From an uncultured Flavobacteriales bacterium (GTDB lineage Bacteria > Bacteroidota > Bacteroidia > Flavobacteriales > Schleiferiaceae), in contig CAJXKC010000001.1 of NCBI GenBank assembly GCA_913055685.1, positions 372,001-436,000 of the forward strand: a DNA stretch of 64,000 bases, read 5' to 3'. The position numbers and the translations under genes are program-made. The notes under the pieces were generated by a model, which was not told the origin of the DNA, made no database searches, and saw nothing but the letters and a program-made list of their open reading frames with translations. Shown in pieces: positions 33,829 through 43,210 of the stretch (its first letter is position 1; each line of letters starts with the position of its first letter).

Positions 33829-34677
33829 ATGTTTACACGCGAGGAACTCGCAAGGCTCAAGAACCGAAAGCAATTCATTAGCCTAGCGGAGAAAAACGGC
33901 ACTGATTTAAAAAAAGCCATACGCAATCAGCGTTACGAAGAAGAGTTAAAATTATTACAGGCAGAACTAGTTAATCTACAGCGCTGGGTCGCAGAAAAGA
34001 AACTGCGAGTAGCAGTACTTTTTGAAGGTCGGGATGCTGCTGGCAAAGGAGGATCCATCAAGCGCTTTGCCGAACATTTAAACCCTCGCTCCATGCGAGT
34101 GGTTGCCTTATCCAAGCCGACTGAAGTAGAAAAAGGTCAGTGGTACTTCAGACGTTATATCAAAGAGCTTCCAAACCCAGGAGAAATTGTTTTCTTCGAC
34201 CGTTCCTGGTACAACCGAGCCGTTGTAGAACCCGTGATGGGCTTTTGTAGTGATGCAGAATACGATCAATTTATGGTGCAGGTTCCTGGCTTCGAACATA
34301 TGCTTTACGAAGACGGGGTTATTCTTATCAAATTTTGGTTTTCCATCACCAAGAAAGAACAAAAGAAACGCTTTGCCTCGCGTATGGAAAATCCGCTTAA
34401 ACAATGGAAGTTCTCGCCCGTGGATATGAAAGGTCAAGAGCTCTGGGATCGCTATACCCATTTTAAGGAACAGATGTTTTCGAAAACCCATACCACTTTT
34501 AGTCCCTGGATTATCGTAAAAACCAATAATAAACGCGAAGCTCGCCTAGAGAGTATCCGCTATGTTTTATCCCGGTTTAACTATCGCGAAGGCCGACGTA
34601 AACCCGCTACCACCTTATTACCCGACCCCAATGTAGTTACGCGTTATTACCGTCACATCGAACAAATAGACATCTAG
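33829..34677 (+). CDS. ppk2: polyphosphate kinase 2 family protein, first of a tandem pair
   Basis: PPK2 enzymes move phosphate between polyphosphate and nucleoside diphosphates or monophosphates. The 282-residue protein has Walker [17 protein letters not shown] (about residues 65-80), the lid-like KPTEVEKGQWYFRRY, and Walker [11 protein letters not shown] with PVMGFC after it. All catalytic blocks of the class I type are present. I use ATG 33829 (MFTREELARLKNR); a TTG at 33787 would add an unconserved segment. The second copy follows after only 2 bases. Confidence 0.9.
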   Translation: MFTREELARLKNRKQFISLAEKNGTDLKKAIRNQRYEEELKLLQAELVNLQRWVAEKKLRVAVLFEGRDAAGKGGSIKRFAEHLNPRSMRVVALSKPTEVEKGQWYFRRYIKELPNPGEIVFFDRSWYNRAVVEPVMGFCSDAEYDQFMVQVPGFEHMLYEDGVILIKFWFSITKKEQKKRFASRMENPLKQWKFSPVDMKGQELWDRYTHFKEQMFSKTHTTFSPWIIVKTNNKREARLESIRYVLSRFNYREGRRKPATTLLPDPNVVTRYYRHIEQIDI

Positions 34678-34679
34678 CC

Positions 34680-35477
34680 ATGAGCAAACAAAATGATATT
34701 GAGAACTTAAGTGATGCTCAAATTGAGCTATTAAATTCACCTTTAGGTTTAAAGCACCTTATGGCGGATAAGAAAATTGATGTCCTGAAAGCCTTGCGTA
34801 ATGCCGAGTACGAAGAAGAGCTTAGAGGACTACAAGCCGAATTAATCAAAATGCAGAATTGGGTAATCGACAATGGTAAAAAAGTGGTGATTCTTTTTGA
34901 AGGCAGGGATGCCGCAGGAAAAGGTGGCGCTATTCGCCGGATAACTGCCCATATTAACCCTCGACACTACCGCATCGTTGCACTTCCCAAACCAAGCGAA
35001 GAAGAAGCTGGTCAGTGGTATTTTCAGCGCTATGTAAATCGCTTACCCAAGCCGGGAGAAATTGTCTTTTTCGACCGTTCCTGGTACAACCGAGCGGTGG
35101 TAGAACCGGTCAATAAGTTCTGTACGCAGGAGCAATATGAAAACTTCATGACTCAGGTTAATGACTTTGAGCGCATGATTATGTCGGCCGACACCTACCT
35201 TATTAAATTCTACTTCTCCATCTCAAAAGATGAACAAGCACGGCGTTTTGCAGATATAAAATCGAGTCCGCTGAAACGCTGGAAAATGACCAAAGTTGAC
35301 GAAGACGCTCAGGGTCTTTGGGACGAATACACGAAGTATAAAGAAAGAATGTTTGAGGTCAGCGATACACCCCAATCACCTTGGGTAATTATTCAGGCCA
35401 ACCGTAAAACTGAGGCAAGATTAGAAGCACTTAAACATGTATTGGCAACCCTGCCCTACGAGACCAAAGGCGATTAG
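34680..35477 (+). CDS. ppk2: polyphosphate kinase 2 family protein, second of a tandem pair
   Basis: A 265-residue paralogue of the preceding gene. It has the same blocks: [39 protein letters not shown] in place of the first copy's sequence, and [19 protein letters not shown]. The two proteins differ mostly at the N-terminus and in the region after Walker B, which suggests an old duplication with different nucleotide preference rather than a recent copy. It starts 2 bases after the first stop, and its stop overlaps the convergent pth stop by 4 bases. Confidence 0.9.
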   Translation: MSKQNDIENLSDAQIELLNSPLGLKHLMADKKIDVLKALRNAEYEEELRGLQAELIKMQNWVIDNGKKVVILFEGRDAAGKGGAIRRITAHINPRHYRIVALPKPSEEEAGQWYFQRYVNRLPKPGEIVFFDRSWYNRAVVEPVNKFCTQEQYENFMTQVNDFERMIMSADTYLIKFYFSISKDEQARRFADIKSSPLKRWKMTKVDEDAQGLWDEYTKYKERMFEVSDTPQSPWVIIQANRKTEARLEALKHVLATLPYETKGD

Positions 35478-36037
35478 CCATTAAATTGATTCATAGTAAT
35501 GGCCGCACCCGCAAGGGCAAAAGATTTAATTGCTTCCCCGGCTTTTAAGACTTTTGGCTGAATGAGCGTTTGTTCTTCTGTGCTCCACTTTCCTAAAACA
35601 TAATCGACCTGATGGCCACGGGGAAAGTCATTCCCAATACCAAAACGCAGGCGCGCATAATCTTGTCGCCCTAGAACTTGATTAATGTTCTTAAGGCCAT
35701 TCTGACCTCCATCGCTACCTTTAAGTTTAAGACGCAGGGTACCGTGGGGAAGGGCAAGGTCATCTACTACTACCAAGAGGTTTCGCAAGGGAATTTTTTC
35801 CTGCTGCAACCAGTAGTTTACCGCTTTACCGCTCAGGTTCATGTAGGTAGTAGGCTTAATAAGAATGAGCTGTTTGTTCTTCACTTTTAGCTCGGCGCGA
35901 AAGGCATAGCGATCGCTAGAAAAAGAAATGCCAGACTCCTTAGCTAAGGAGTCTAGCACTTCAAATCCAATATTATGACGTGTACCTTCGTAGTCGGGCC
36001 CAATGTTTCCTAAGCCAGCTATGAGGTATTTAGTCAC
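35474..36037 (-). CDS. pth: peptidyl-tRNA hydrolase
   Basis: Pth releases tRNA from peptidyl-tRNA that drops off ribosomes. The 187-residue protein has [22 protein letters not shown] (catalytic His21), [13 protein letters not shown] and [16 protein letters not shown] (catalytic Asp), all standard. It is the last gene of prs-rplY-pth, 11 bases after rplY. Length is normal. Confidence 0.96.
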   Translation of the reverse strand: MTKYLIAGLGNIGPDYEGTRHNIGFEVLDSLAKESGISFSSDRYAFRAELKVKNKQLILIKPTTYMNLSGKAVNYWLQQEKIPLRNLLVVVDDLALPHGTLRLKLKGSDGGQNGLKNINQVLGRQDYARLRFGIGNDFPRGHQVDYVLGKWSTEEQTLIQPKVLKAGEAIKSFALAGAAITMNQFNG

Positions 36038-36048
36038 GACTTATAAGC

Positions 36049-36675
36049 TTATGCTTCAGCAGGAGCTTCTTCGCTAGAAGCTTCAGCACCTTCTTCAGTA
36101 CCTTCTTCTTCGTCTTCTTCCTCGTCAACAGCGTTACGAGAAGTCTTAATAGCTACTACCGAACGTCCTGGCTCACCTAAGATTTCATATCCCTCAGTAG
36201 CAATATCACTTACGCGAAGTGATTGGCCAATACGAAGGTCTTCGATGTTTAGGTCGATCATACCTGGAAGATTATCCTCAGTAGCACGAACGGTAACACG
36301 ACGCAGGTTAAACTTCAATTTACCACCATTACGAACACCACGTGCATTACCTACTAAGTTGATAGGAACTACAACATTTACTGGCTTACCATCGCTAAGT
36401 TGGAAGAAGTCAACGTGCTCAATTTCATCAGAAACAGGGTGGAACTGGCTATCGCGAACCACACACTTGTACTCATTACCGTCTAGGTTTACAACCACTA
36501 GTAATGCTTCGGCAGTGTAAAGGATGTCCTTGAAATTACGGTGATCGGTGTAAAAGTGTACGTTTTCACCGGCACCATAGATAACGCAAGGTACCATTCC
36601 CTCGCGGCGCAATTGCTTGGCACTTTTTGTACCTAGCTCTTCTCTTAATTTACCCTCGATGCTTACTGATCTCAT
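36049..36675 (-). CDS. rplY: 50S ribosomal protein L25/general stress protein Ctc
   Basis: The 208-residue protein has the 5S rRNA-binding domain (residues 1-90, ending with DGNEYKCVVRDSQFHPVSD) and the C-terminal TL5/CTC beta domain (KPVNVVVPINLVGNARGVR). A Glu/Ala-rich acidic tail of about 25 residues closes the chain, common in Bacteroidota. It starts 13 bases after prs and precedes pth by 11 bases, the usual prs-ctc-pth order of many bacteria. Confidence 0.95.
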   Translation of the reverse strand: MRSVSIEGKLREELGTKSAKQLRREGMVPCVIYGAGENVHFYTDHRNFKDILYTAEALLVVVNLDGNEYKCVVRDSQFHPVSDEIEHVDFFQLSDGKPVNVVVPINLVGNARGVRNGGKLKFNLRRVTVRATEDNLPGMIDLNIEDLRIGQSLRVSDIATEGYEILGEPGRSVVAIKTSRNAVDEEEDEEEGTEEGAEASSEEAPAEA

Positions 36676-36688
36676 TGTATCTGGGAAT

Positions 36689-37624
36689 TTAATTTTCTAA
36701 AAAGTGTGAACTAATTGATTCGTGGTGGTGAACTTTCTGCATAACACTAGCAAAAAGCTCGGCGATCGATAATACTTCGATCTTATCCGACTTCCGCTCC
36801 TGAGGAATGGTGTCGGTAATCACTAAGCGATCAAGCTTAGAGTTTTCAATTCTTTCTAAGGCCTTACCGGATAATACGCCATGGGTACAATAAGCTTGTA
36901 CACTCAATGCGCCTTTTTCCATAAGCATATCGGCTGCTTTCGTTAAGGTGCCTGCTGTATCAACCATATCGTCGATTAATACCACATTACGTCCTTCAAC
37001 ATCACCGATAACTGTCATCTTATCAATAACATTGGCCTTTTTACGCTGCTTGTAACAAATAACCACCTCGCTCTGCAACCACTTGGCGTAGTTGTTTGCG
37101 CGCTTGGAACCACCCATATCTGGAGAAGCGATGGTTAAGTTTTCAAGGTTTTGTGCCTTTAGGTGAGGAACGAAAATGCTTGAAGCAAAAACGTGGTCCA
37201 CAGGCACCTCAAAAAATCCTTGAATTTGATCGGCGTGAAGGTCCATGGTCATGATGCGGGTTGCACCAGCCGCCATTAGTAAGTTTGCTACCATTTTAGC
37301 CCCTATAGGCACCCGTGGTTTGCTCTTACGATCTTGACGCGCCCAACCGAAATAGGGCATTACTACGGTAATATGCTTTGCAGAAGCACGCTTAGCCGCG
37401 TCAATCATCAATAGTAATTCCATTAAGTTGTCGGTAGGTTGATGTGTAGACCCTACCAGAAACACCCGTCCTCCGCGAACCGTTTCTTCAAAAGAAGGCT
37501 CGAATTCACCATCGCTAAATTCATTAATCTCAACCTTACCCAAAGAGATACCGTATGCGGCGGCCATTCTTTCGGCGATTGCTTGTGATGCGCGGGTTGC
37601 AAATATTTTTGCCTGTGGTGTCAA
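36689..37624 (-). CDS. prs: ribose-phosphate pyrophosphokinase
   Basis: Prs makes PRPP from ribose 5-phosphate and ATP for nucleotide, histidine and tryptophan synthesis. The 311-residue protein shows FSDGEFEPSF, the PRPP synthetase signature DLHADQIQGFFEVPVDH and the PRPP-binding loop VVLIDDMVDTAGTL. Start is TTG 37624; no ATG or GTG lies between the upstream stop and the conserved first strand. It is the first gene of prs-rplY-pth and has its own promoter with a leader of about 45 bases. Confidence 0.95.
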   Translation of the reverse strand: MTPQAKIFATRASQAIAERMAAAYGISLGKVEINEFSDGEFEPSFEETVRGGRVFLVGSTHQPTDNLMELLLMIDAAKRASAKHITVVMPYFGWARQDRKSKPRVPIGAKMVANLLMAAGATRIMTMDLHADQIQGFFEVPVDHVFASSIFVPHLKAQNLENLTIASPDMGGSKRANNYAKWLQSEVVICYKQRKKANVIDKMTVIGDVEGRNVVLIDDMVDTAGTLTKAADMLMEKGALSVQAYCTHGVLSGKALERIENSKLDRLVITDTIPQERKSDKIEVLSIAELFASVMQKVHHHESISSHFLEN

Positions 37625-37675
37625 GTGTCTAATACTTTGGAATTGACTATTTTATGCTCCCTTAAAAAAGGGCTG

Positions 37676-37707
37676 CAAATGTAACTAAATCTCTTAGAAG
37701 TTATCAA
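37676..37707 (-). promoter_or_regulatory. predicted promoter of prs-rplY-pth
   Basis: The minus strand reads TACATTTG (37683-37676), an exact TAnnTTTG box, with TTG (37707-37705) 21 bases upstream. The small repeat CCCTT-AAGGG just downstream overlaps the expected transcription start. The leader would be about 45 bases. Confidence 0.6.
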
Positions 37708-37766
37708 CAACTTTTGTGAAATATCTTCGATAAATTGAGGAAGCTTCCATAGAAAGCCGAAAATTT

Positions 37767-37774
37767 TAAATTTG
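37767..37774 (+). promoter_or_regulatory. predicted -7 box of the ACMSD-type gene
   Basis: TAAATTTG is an exact TAnnTTTG box that ends 4 bases before the ATG at 37779. The transcript would be leaderless or nearly so. No clear -33 element. Confidence 0.5.
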
Positions 37775-37778
37775 TGCC

Positions 37779-38831
37779 ATGCTGAAAATCGATATGCACA
37801 CCCATATTCTCCCCGAAAAACTACCCAATTTTGCGGAGAAGTTTGGTTACGGAGACTTTATATACTTAATGAATAATCAGGATGGCTCGGCCAACATGAT
37901 GCAGGGAGATAAATTTTTCCGTCGCATCCAGGCCAATTGTTGGGATCCCGATATCCGCATTCGTGATTATGCAAAGTACAACACCCAAGTTCAGGTGGTG
38001 TGCACGATTCCGGTAATGTTTTCTTACTGGGCCAAAGCCAAGGACACCAAAGCCTTGGCCGAATTCTTGAACGATGACATTGCTGAGCTTTGTGAAAAGT
38101 ACCCGCAAAACTATTTGGGTCTAGGTACCCTGCCCATGCAAGATGCCGAGGAAGCCATTAAAGAATTGGAGCGCTGTAAGAAAATCGGTTTACTAGGTGT
38201 TCAGATTGGCTCCAACATTAATGATATCAATTTAGGAGAACCCGAGTTCTTCCCCATATTCGAGGCTGCCCAGGAATTAGACATGGCCATTATGATTCAC
38301 CCCTGGAACATGATGGGTATGGAAAGCATGCGTAAATATTGGTTGCCATGGTTAGTTGGTATGCCTGCCGAAACAGCTCGTGCTGCAGCTTCTTTAATTT
38401 TTGGTGGGGTACTCGAAAAACTACCCAAACTTCGGGTTTGCTTTTCTCATGCCGGAGGCTCTTTTTTACCGACTATTGGTCGGATTGAACACGGCTTTAA
38501 TTGTCGCCCCGACCTAGTAGCCATTCATAATAATGTAAATCCACGTCGTTACATCGGCGAATTTTGGGTAGACAGTATTACCCATGATCCTAAATTATTG
38601 GAATACATTCTCGATATGCAAGGCTCGAAGCGCGTAATGCTTGGCTCAGATTATCCTTTCCCACTGGGCGATTTAGAGATCGGCCAATTTATCCAAGACA
38701 TGAATTTGGAGCAATCGGTGGTCGAAGACATCTATGCCAATGCGGCCCTTGAATGGCTAAATATTGATAAAAGCAGATTTATTATAGATGGCGATAATGG
38801 TAAGCAGGTAGAGCTCTCAGAAAAGGGCTAA
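37779..38831 (+). CDS. ACMSD-type amidohydrolase (2-amino-3-carboxymuconate-6-semialdehyde decarboxylase)
   Basis: A 350-residue metal-dependent decarboxylase. The zinc ligands are seen as DMHTHILPE (His7, His9), IHPWNMMG (His at about 175), CFSHAGGSFLP and GSDYPFPLG (Asp). MHTHILP and the HPWNM block are typical of ACMSD, which diverts the tryptophan-kynurenine route from NAD synthesis to acetyl-CoA. I see no other kynurenine genes adjacent; a cyclase family protein that could be kynurenine formamidase lies at 6.9 kb. The next gene, PurF-like, has its own -7 box over this stop codon. Confidence 0.87.
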   Translation: MLKIDMHTHILPEKLPNFAEKFGYGDFIYLMNNQDGSANMMQGDKFFRRIQANCWDPDIRIRDYAKYNTQVQVVCTIPVMFSYWAKAKDTKALAEFLNDDIAELCEKYPQNYLGLGTLPMQDAEEAIKELERCKKIGLLGVQIGSNINDINLGEPEFFPIFEAAQELDMAIMIHPWNMMGMESMRKYWLPWLVGMPAETARAAASLIFGGVLEKLPKLRVCFSHAGGSFLPTIGRIEHGFNCRPDLVAIHNNVNPRRYIGEFWVDSITHDPKLLEYILDMQGSKRVMLGSDYPFPLGDLEIGQFIQDMNLEQSVVEDIYANAALEWLNIDKSRFIIDGDNGKQVELSEKG

Positions 38832-38836
38832 CTTTG
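38829..38836 (+). promoter_or_regulatory. predicted -7 box of the PurF-like gene
   Basis: TAACTTTG is an exact TAnnTTTG box. Its first three bases are the TAA stop of the preceding gene. The ATG of the PurF-like gene is 25 bases downstream. The -33 region is not convincing. Confidence 0.45.
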
Positions 38837-38861
38837 CATTCCATTTTGAAGATCTATTGTC

Positions 38862-40760
38862 ATGAGTGACGCTATCACCCACGAATGTGGTATTGCCCTA
38901 GTTCGACTTAAGAAACCGCTCTCCTATTACCATGAGAAATACGGTTCGGCTCTCTACGGGATAAATAAGATGTACATTTTAATGGAGAAACAGCATAACC
39001 GTGGCCAAGACGGCGCGGGTTTAGCTTCCATTAAACTAGATATGCCTCCTGGGAAACGCTACATTAGTCGCTATCGCTCAATGGACAAAACCCCTATTCA
39101 AGATCTATTTGAACGTATTAATCAACGTGTTTTTAATGGTTTAAATGGGGACGAATCAAAAATAAATGATCCCGAATGGTTAAAGCACAATGTTCCTTTT
39201 ATGGGAGAGCTTTACCTGGGACATCTCCGATATGGAACTTATGGCGGACAATCCATTGAAAACATCCACCCTTTCTTGCGTCAAAACAACTGGCTAACAC
39301 GTAACCTTATCCTAGCCGGTAACTTTAATATGACCAATGTCGACCAACTTTTCAATAATCTGGTAGACTTAGGGCAGCATCCCAAAGAAAAGGCAGACAC
39401 CGTTACCATTCTGGAAAAAATTGGTCATTTCCTGGATGAACAAAACGAGAAGCTTTACCGCAAATACAAGAAGGAAGGTCTTTCAAAAACCGATATTAGT
39501 CCGCGTATTGCCGAAGAACTCGACATTCAGAAAATCCTTAAAAAAAGTGCCAAATACTGGGATGGTGGTTATGCCATGGCCGGTCTTTTTGGTCACGGCG
39601 ATGCCTTTGTTCTTCGCGACCCCAATGGCATCCGCCCTGCCTTCTTTTATGACGACGATGAAGTTTGTGTGGTGGCCAGTGAAAGGCCGGTAATCCAAAC
39701 TGCCTTCAATGTTCCTTTTGAAGAAATTAAAGAGATTAGTCCGGGTCACGCTCTAATCATCAAAAAAGGCGGTGAAGCGAGCCTAAAACAAATTCGTAAG
39801 CCCGGCAAACGCACCGCTTGTTCCTTCGAACGCATTTATTTCTCCCGTGGCAATGATGCGGATATTTACCGCGAACGGATCGAGTTAGGACGTCGGGTTT
39901 GCCCCGCTATTCTTGATGAAGTTAACCATGACCTTCGTAATACCGTCTTCTCTTTCATTCCCAATACTGCCGAAATCAGTTTCTACGGTATGGTTAAAGG
40001 CATGGAAGACTACCTAAATGAGGTAAAGCGAAATAAGATTTTAAAGTTTGAGGGTGACCTCAATTCCGAAAAATTAGAGAGCCTCTTATCGATCCGACCA
40101 CGAGTAGAAAAATCGCTTTGGAAGGATGTGAAAATGCGCACCTTCATTACTCAGGATAGTAGTAGAGACGAATTGGTAAGCCACGTTTACGACATTACCT
40201 ATGAAACGGTTAAGAAAACCGATACCCTAGTAGTTATCGACGATAGTATTGTGCGCGGTACGACTTTAAAACAATCTATCCTAAGCATATTGGATCGTCT
40301 CGGTCCTAAAAAGGTGATCGTAGTAAGCTCCGCGCCGCAGATTCGCTACCCCGACTGCTACGGAATTAACATGTCCCTACTCGAAGATTTTGCTGCTTTT
40401 AGAGCCGCCATTGCTTTATTAAAAGAGCGTGGTATGCAGAATGTTATCGACGACACCTATGCTAAATGTGCGGCTCAAAAAGACCTACCCGATAGCGAAG
40501 TACAGAACTTTGTGAAACAGATTTATGCGCCTTTCACACCCCAGGAAATTTCGGATAAAATGGCCGAAATGCTTACTCCAAAAGGTATGAAAGCGGAAGT
40601 GAGAATCATGTTCCAAAGCATTGAAAACCTTCATGCCTCGGCTCCGGATCATACCGGCGATTGGTATTTCACTGGAAACTTCCCTACGCCAGGAGGACAG
40701 CGGGTAGTAAACAAAGCCTTCCTAAATTACTATGAGGGTAAACGCGAACGCGCCTATTAG
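38862..40760 (+). CDS. amidophosphoribosyltransferase-like protein, long form (632 aa)
   Basis: PurF transfers ammonia from glutamine to PRPP in the first step of purine synthesis. The N-terminal glutaminase domain starts ITHECGIALV (nucleophile Cys9 after removal of the leader, if processed as usual) and has KQHNRGQDGAGLAS, LGHLRYGTYGG and NGIRPAFFY. The C-terminal phosphoribosyltransferase domain has VVIDDSIVRGTTLKQS at about residues 456-471 and PDCYGINM. The chain is about 130 residues longer than ordinary PurF, with insertions in the glutaminase part and a C-terminal addition. Many Bacteroidota carry such a long form beside a standard purF, so its exact role is open. Confidence 0.82.
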   Translation: MSDAITHECGIALVRLKKPLSYYHEKYGSALYGINKMYILMEKQHNRGQDGAGLASIKLDMPPGKRYISRYRSMDKTPIQDLFERINQRVFNGLNGDESKINDPEWLKHNVPFMGELYLGHLRYGTYGGQSIENIHPFLRQNNWLTRNLILAGNFNMTNVDQLFNNLVDLGQHPKEKADTVTILEKIGHFLDEQNEKLYRKYKKEGLSKTDISPRIAEELDIQKILKKSAKYWDGGYAMAGLFGHGDAFVLRDPNGIRPAFFYDDDEVCVVASERPVIQTAFNVPFEEIKEISPGHALIIKKGGEASLKQIRKPGKRTACSFERIYFSRGNDADIYRERIELGRRVCPAILDEVNHDLRNTVFSFIPNTAEISFYGMVKGMEDYLNEVKRNKILKFEGDLNSEKLESLLSIRPRVEKSLWKDVKMRTFITQDSSRDELVSHVYDITYETVKKTDTLVVIDDSIVRGTTLKQSILSILDRLGPKKVIVVSSAPQIRYPDCYGINMSLLEDFAAFRAAIALLKERGMQNVIDDTYAKCAAQKDLPDSEVQNFVKQIYAPFTPQEISDKMAEMLTPKGMKAEVRIMFQSIENLHASAPDHTGDWYFTGNFPTPGGQRVVNKAFLNYYEGKRERAY

Positions 40761-40792
40761 AACAATTCGGTAAAGCTTGGCCTTATTTGCTC

Positions 40793-42397
40793 ATGCAGGC
40801 TTTCACCGATTTATTCTTAGCCATCGATCAAAGCACCAAAACCACTAAAAAGTTAGAGGCTTTAGTGCGCTTTTTTGAAAAAGCTTCAGATGAAGATAAG
40901 GTTTGGGCCATTGCTTTATTGAGCGGTAAAAGGCCTAAGCGAGCAGTGCGCAGTGGAAACCTCCGGAATTGGACCGCCGAAATTAGCGGTCTTCCTGCCT
41001 GGCTCTTCGAAGAAACCTATCACATTGTTGGCGATCTGGCCGAAACAATCGCCAAAATTTTACCTCCTGCAGAGCACCAAGTCGAATACAGCTTATCGGA
41101 TTGGATGTCTTTTATTCAGTCCCTATCTAAACTCGACCCTCAAGAAAAGAAGGCCAAAGTGCTTTGGGCATGGAATCACCTCGACCCTTGGTCTTGTTTT
41201 GTTTTTAATAAAATGATGATGGGGGGATTTCGAATTGGTGTTTCCCAAAAACTTACCGTCAAAGCCCTAGCCCAATATACCGGTAAAGAGGAGTCGGATT
41301 TGGCGCATAGGCTGATGGGAAATTGGCAAGCTGATGCGGTTGACTTCAAAACCTTGATTATCGATAAAAAAGCGGCCGATGATTTAAGTAAGCCCTATCC
41401 TTTTTATTTAGCATACCAAATAGATAGTGAAGTGGAAGAGTTGGGTAAGCCAGAGCTTTGGCAGGCCGAACCTAAATGGGATGGAATCAGGGGTCAGCTT
41501 ATCATTAGAGGCGGAAAACACTATTTATGGAGCCGTGGTGAGGAGTTGATTAGTGATAAATTTCCTGAATTCGACCCTAGCCCCTCTTTAATTCCGGATG
41601 GAACCGTATTCGATGGAGAGTTATTGGCCTATCGCAATGATCAGACCCTTGGTTTTCAAGAACTACAACCACGCATAAGCCGGAAGAACCTCAGTAAAAA
41701 GATACTGCAGGAAGCACCAGTGATTATGCGCGTGTACGACTTATTGGAATGGAAAGGCAAAGACCTCCGAGAAAGGCCACAGGCTGAAAGGCGAGAATTG
41801 CTGGAACAAGTCTTTGCTGAATTGCCCGATAACCAAATATTTCAACTGAGTCCTAAAATTAGCTTTTCCGGCTGGGATGAGCTACGCGAAATTCGTAGCC
41901 GTTCAAGAGAAGAAGGACATGAAGGTATAATGCTTAAACGCAAAGAAGGCATCTATCAGGTAGGCAGAAAAAAAGGCGATTGGTGGAAGTGGAAAGTTGA
42001 GCCTCTTAGCATTGACGCGGTATTAATTTACGGGATGCGGGGCCATGGCCGACGGGCAAACCTTTACACCGATTATACTTTTGCCGTTTGGGATGGCGAC
42101 AAATTGGTGCCGTTTACAAAAGCCTACTCCGGTTTAACCGATGCCGAATTTCGAGAGGTAGATCGCTTCATTAAACAAAATACCATCGAACGCTTTGGAC
42201 CAGTACGTAGCGTAAAGCCCGAGCTAGTCTTCGAAATCGCCTTTGAAGGTATTCAAGCATCCAAACGCCATAAAAGTGGAATTGCTCTGCGTTTCCCCAG
42301 AATGAAGCGGTGGAGAAAAGACAAAAAAGCTAATGAGGCCAATCGTTTATCCGATTTAAAAGATCTATTGAAGCTATACCCATCCGCATCTCAATAA
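40793..42397 (+). CDS. ATP-dependent DNA ligase
   Basis: A 534-residue ligase with a helical N-terminal DNA-binding domain, nucleotidyltransferase domain and OB domain. The AMP-accepting lysine is Lys228 in AEPKWDGIRGQL; further motifs are LWSRGEELIS, DGELLAY, EGIMLKRKEGIY and WWKWKVEP. In many Bacteroidota this enzyme belongs to a four-gene repair cassette with an exonuclease, a DEXH helicase and the endonuclease PdeM; none of those is adjacent here. ATG 40793 is preferred to TTG 40787. It acts in addition to the NAD-dependent LigA that all bacteria carry. Confidence 0.9.
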   Translation: MQAFTDLFLAIDQSTKTTKKLEALVRFFEKASDEDKVWAIALLSGKRPKRAVRSGNLRNWTAEISGLPAWLFEETYHIVGDLAETIAKILPPAEHQVEYSLSDWMSFIQSLSKLDPQEKKAKVLWAWNHLDPWSCFVFNKMMMGGFRIGVSQKLTVKALAQYTGKEESDLAHRLMGNWQADAVDFKTLIIDKKAADDLSKPYPFYLAYQIDSEVEELGKPELWQAEPKWDGIRGQLIIRGGKHYLWSRGEELISDKFPEFDPSPSLIPDGTVFDGELLAYRNDQTLGFQELQPRISRKNLSKKILQEAPVIMRVYDLLEWKGKDLRERPQAERRELLEQVFAELPDNQIFQLSPKISFSGWDELREIRSRSREEGHEGIMLKRKEGIYQVGRKKGDWWKWKVEPLSIDAVLIYGMRGHGRRANLYTDYTFAVWDGDKLVPFTKAYSGLTDAEFREVDRFIKQNTIERFGPVRSVKPELVFEIAFEGIQASKRHKSGIALRFPRMKRWRKDKKANEANRLSDLKDLLKLYPSASQ

Positions 42398-42415
42398 AAT
42401 TTCGACCTTTAAGCG

Positions 42416-43210
42416 ATGCTAAAAAGGTTTCTATTTGTCCTGCTTTTAGGCTCTTTTGCCTGTCAACAAGAGGCAAAGCCAGTAGTTAATTCCGTATCTG
42501 AGGATACCGATAGTTTACAAGTTGTCATTAATACTAATCCGACCGATAGCCTGAGCGCAACTTCGCATCAACCAATAAAACCCATAGACACTTTGGCTCC
42601 TTTTGATGGAAAGTTTGAAGTGCGTGAAACAGATAAATGGACCACTATCACTTACCCCGAGTTTAACTTGGAATTAAATGGGGAGTTTTGGCTATCCGAA
42701 GAAAAAAGAGGCGACACGCTCTTTCTGCAAGAAGAGGTGGGCGAATACATTTATGGTCGCGAATTGCGAATTTTAAAATTGGTTTCAACTTATAGTTTAA
42801 AGGCCTATCTCAGTTTAAACGAAATTATTTGGCAAACCTATGCCTATAGACCAGAAGATAGTTTAAACCAACCTGATTATGAAACCTTCAGGGATGGAAG
42901 GCATAGCTATAAAAATTGGACCGATGATCAATTTATCCCCTTTGATGAAAAGGGTAGTTTTATTATTCCAATGCTCACCGAAGCATCTTACGGTAGACCG
43001 CGGCGAGAACTTCTAGAAGCTTTAAACCTGGACACTACCAATTACCACATACCGGGTGAAATGGGCGGAACTCATATTTATTTCTACTACCAAAACAAGC
43101 CCGCTATTTACACTATTGCCTCCTGTCTTTTCCGTTTCGAATTACATGAGTCCAATAAGGAGGAGCCTATTATTCGTTACTTACAGGTTCACTTTAGCTA
43201 TGGTTGTTAA
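42416..43210 (+). CDS. lipoprotein of unknown function (264 aa)
   Basis: The signal segment MLKRFLFVLLLGSFAC places the lipid cysteine at residue 16, followed by QQEAK. A Ser/Thr/Asp-rich linker to about residue 60 precedes a mixed alpha/beta domain with YIYGRELRILKLVS and GGTHIYFYYQNKP. No family recognised. Its stop overlaps the following gene by 11 bases, so the two are coupled. Confidence 0.68.
   Translation: MLKRFLFVLLLGSFACQQEAKPVVNSVSEDTDSLQVVINTNPTDSLSATSHQPIKPIDTLAPFDGKFEVRETDKWTTITYPEFNLELNGEFWLSEEKRGDTLFLQEEVGEYIYGRELRILKLVSTYSLKAYLSLNEIIWQTYAYRPEDSLNQPDYETFRDGRHSYKNWTDDQFIPFDEKGSFIIPMLTEASYGRPRRELLEALNLDTTNYHIPGEMGGTHIYFYYQNKPAIYTIASCLFRFELHESNKEEPIIRYLQVHFSYGC

Noticed and set aside
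36245-36520. Open frame opposite to rplY, and similar long frames opposite to other genes
   Set aside because: They mirror real coding regions, have no domain or signal features and no promoter.
37659-37672. CCCTT-AAAA-AAGGG hairpin in the prs leader
   Set aside because: The predicted transcription start falls inside it, so it would not form in the RNA; five pairs only.
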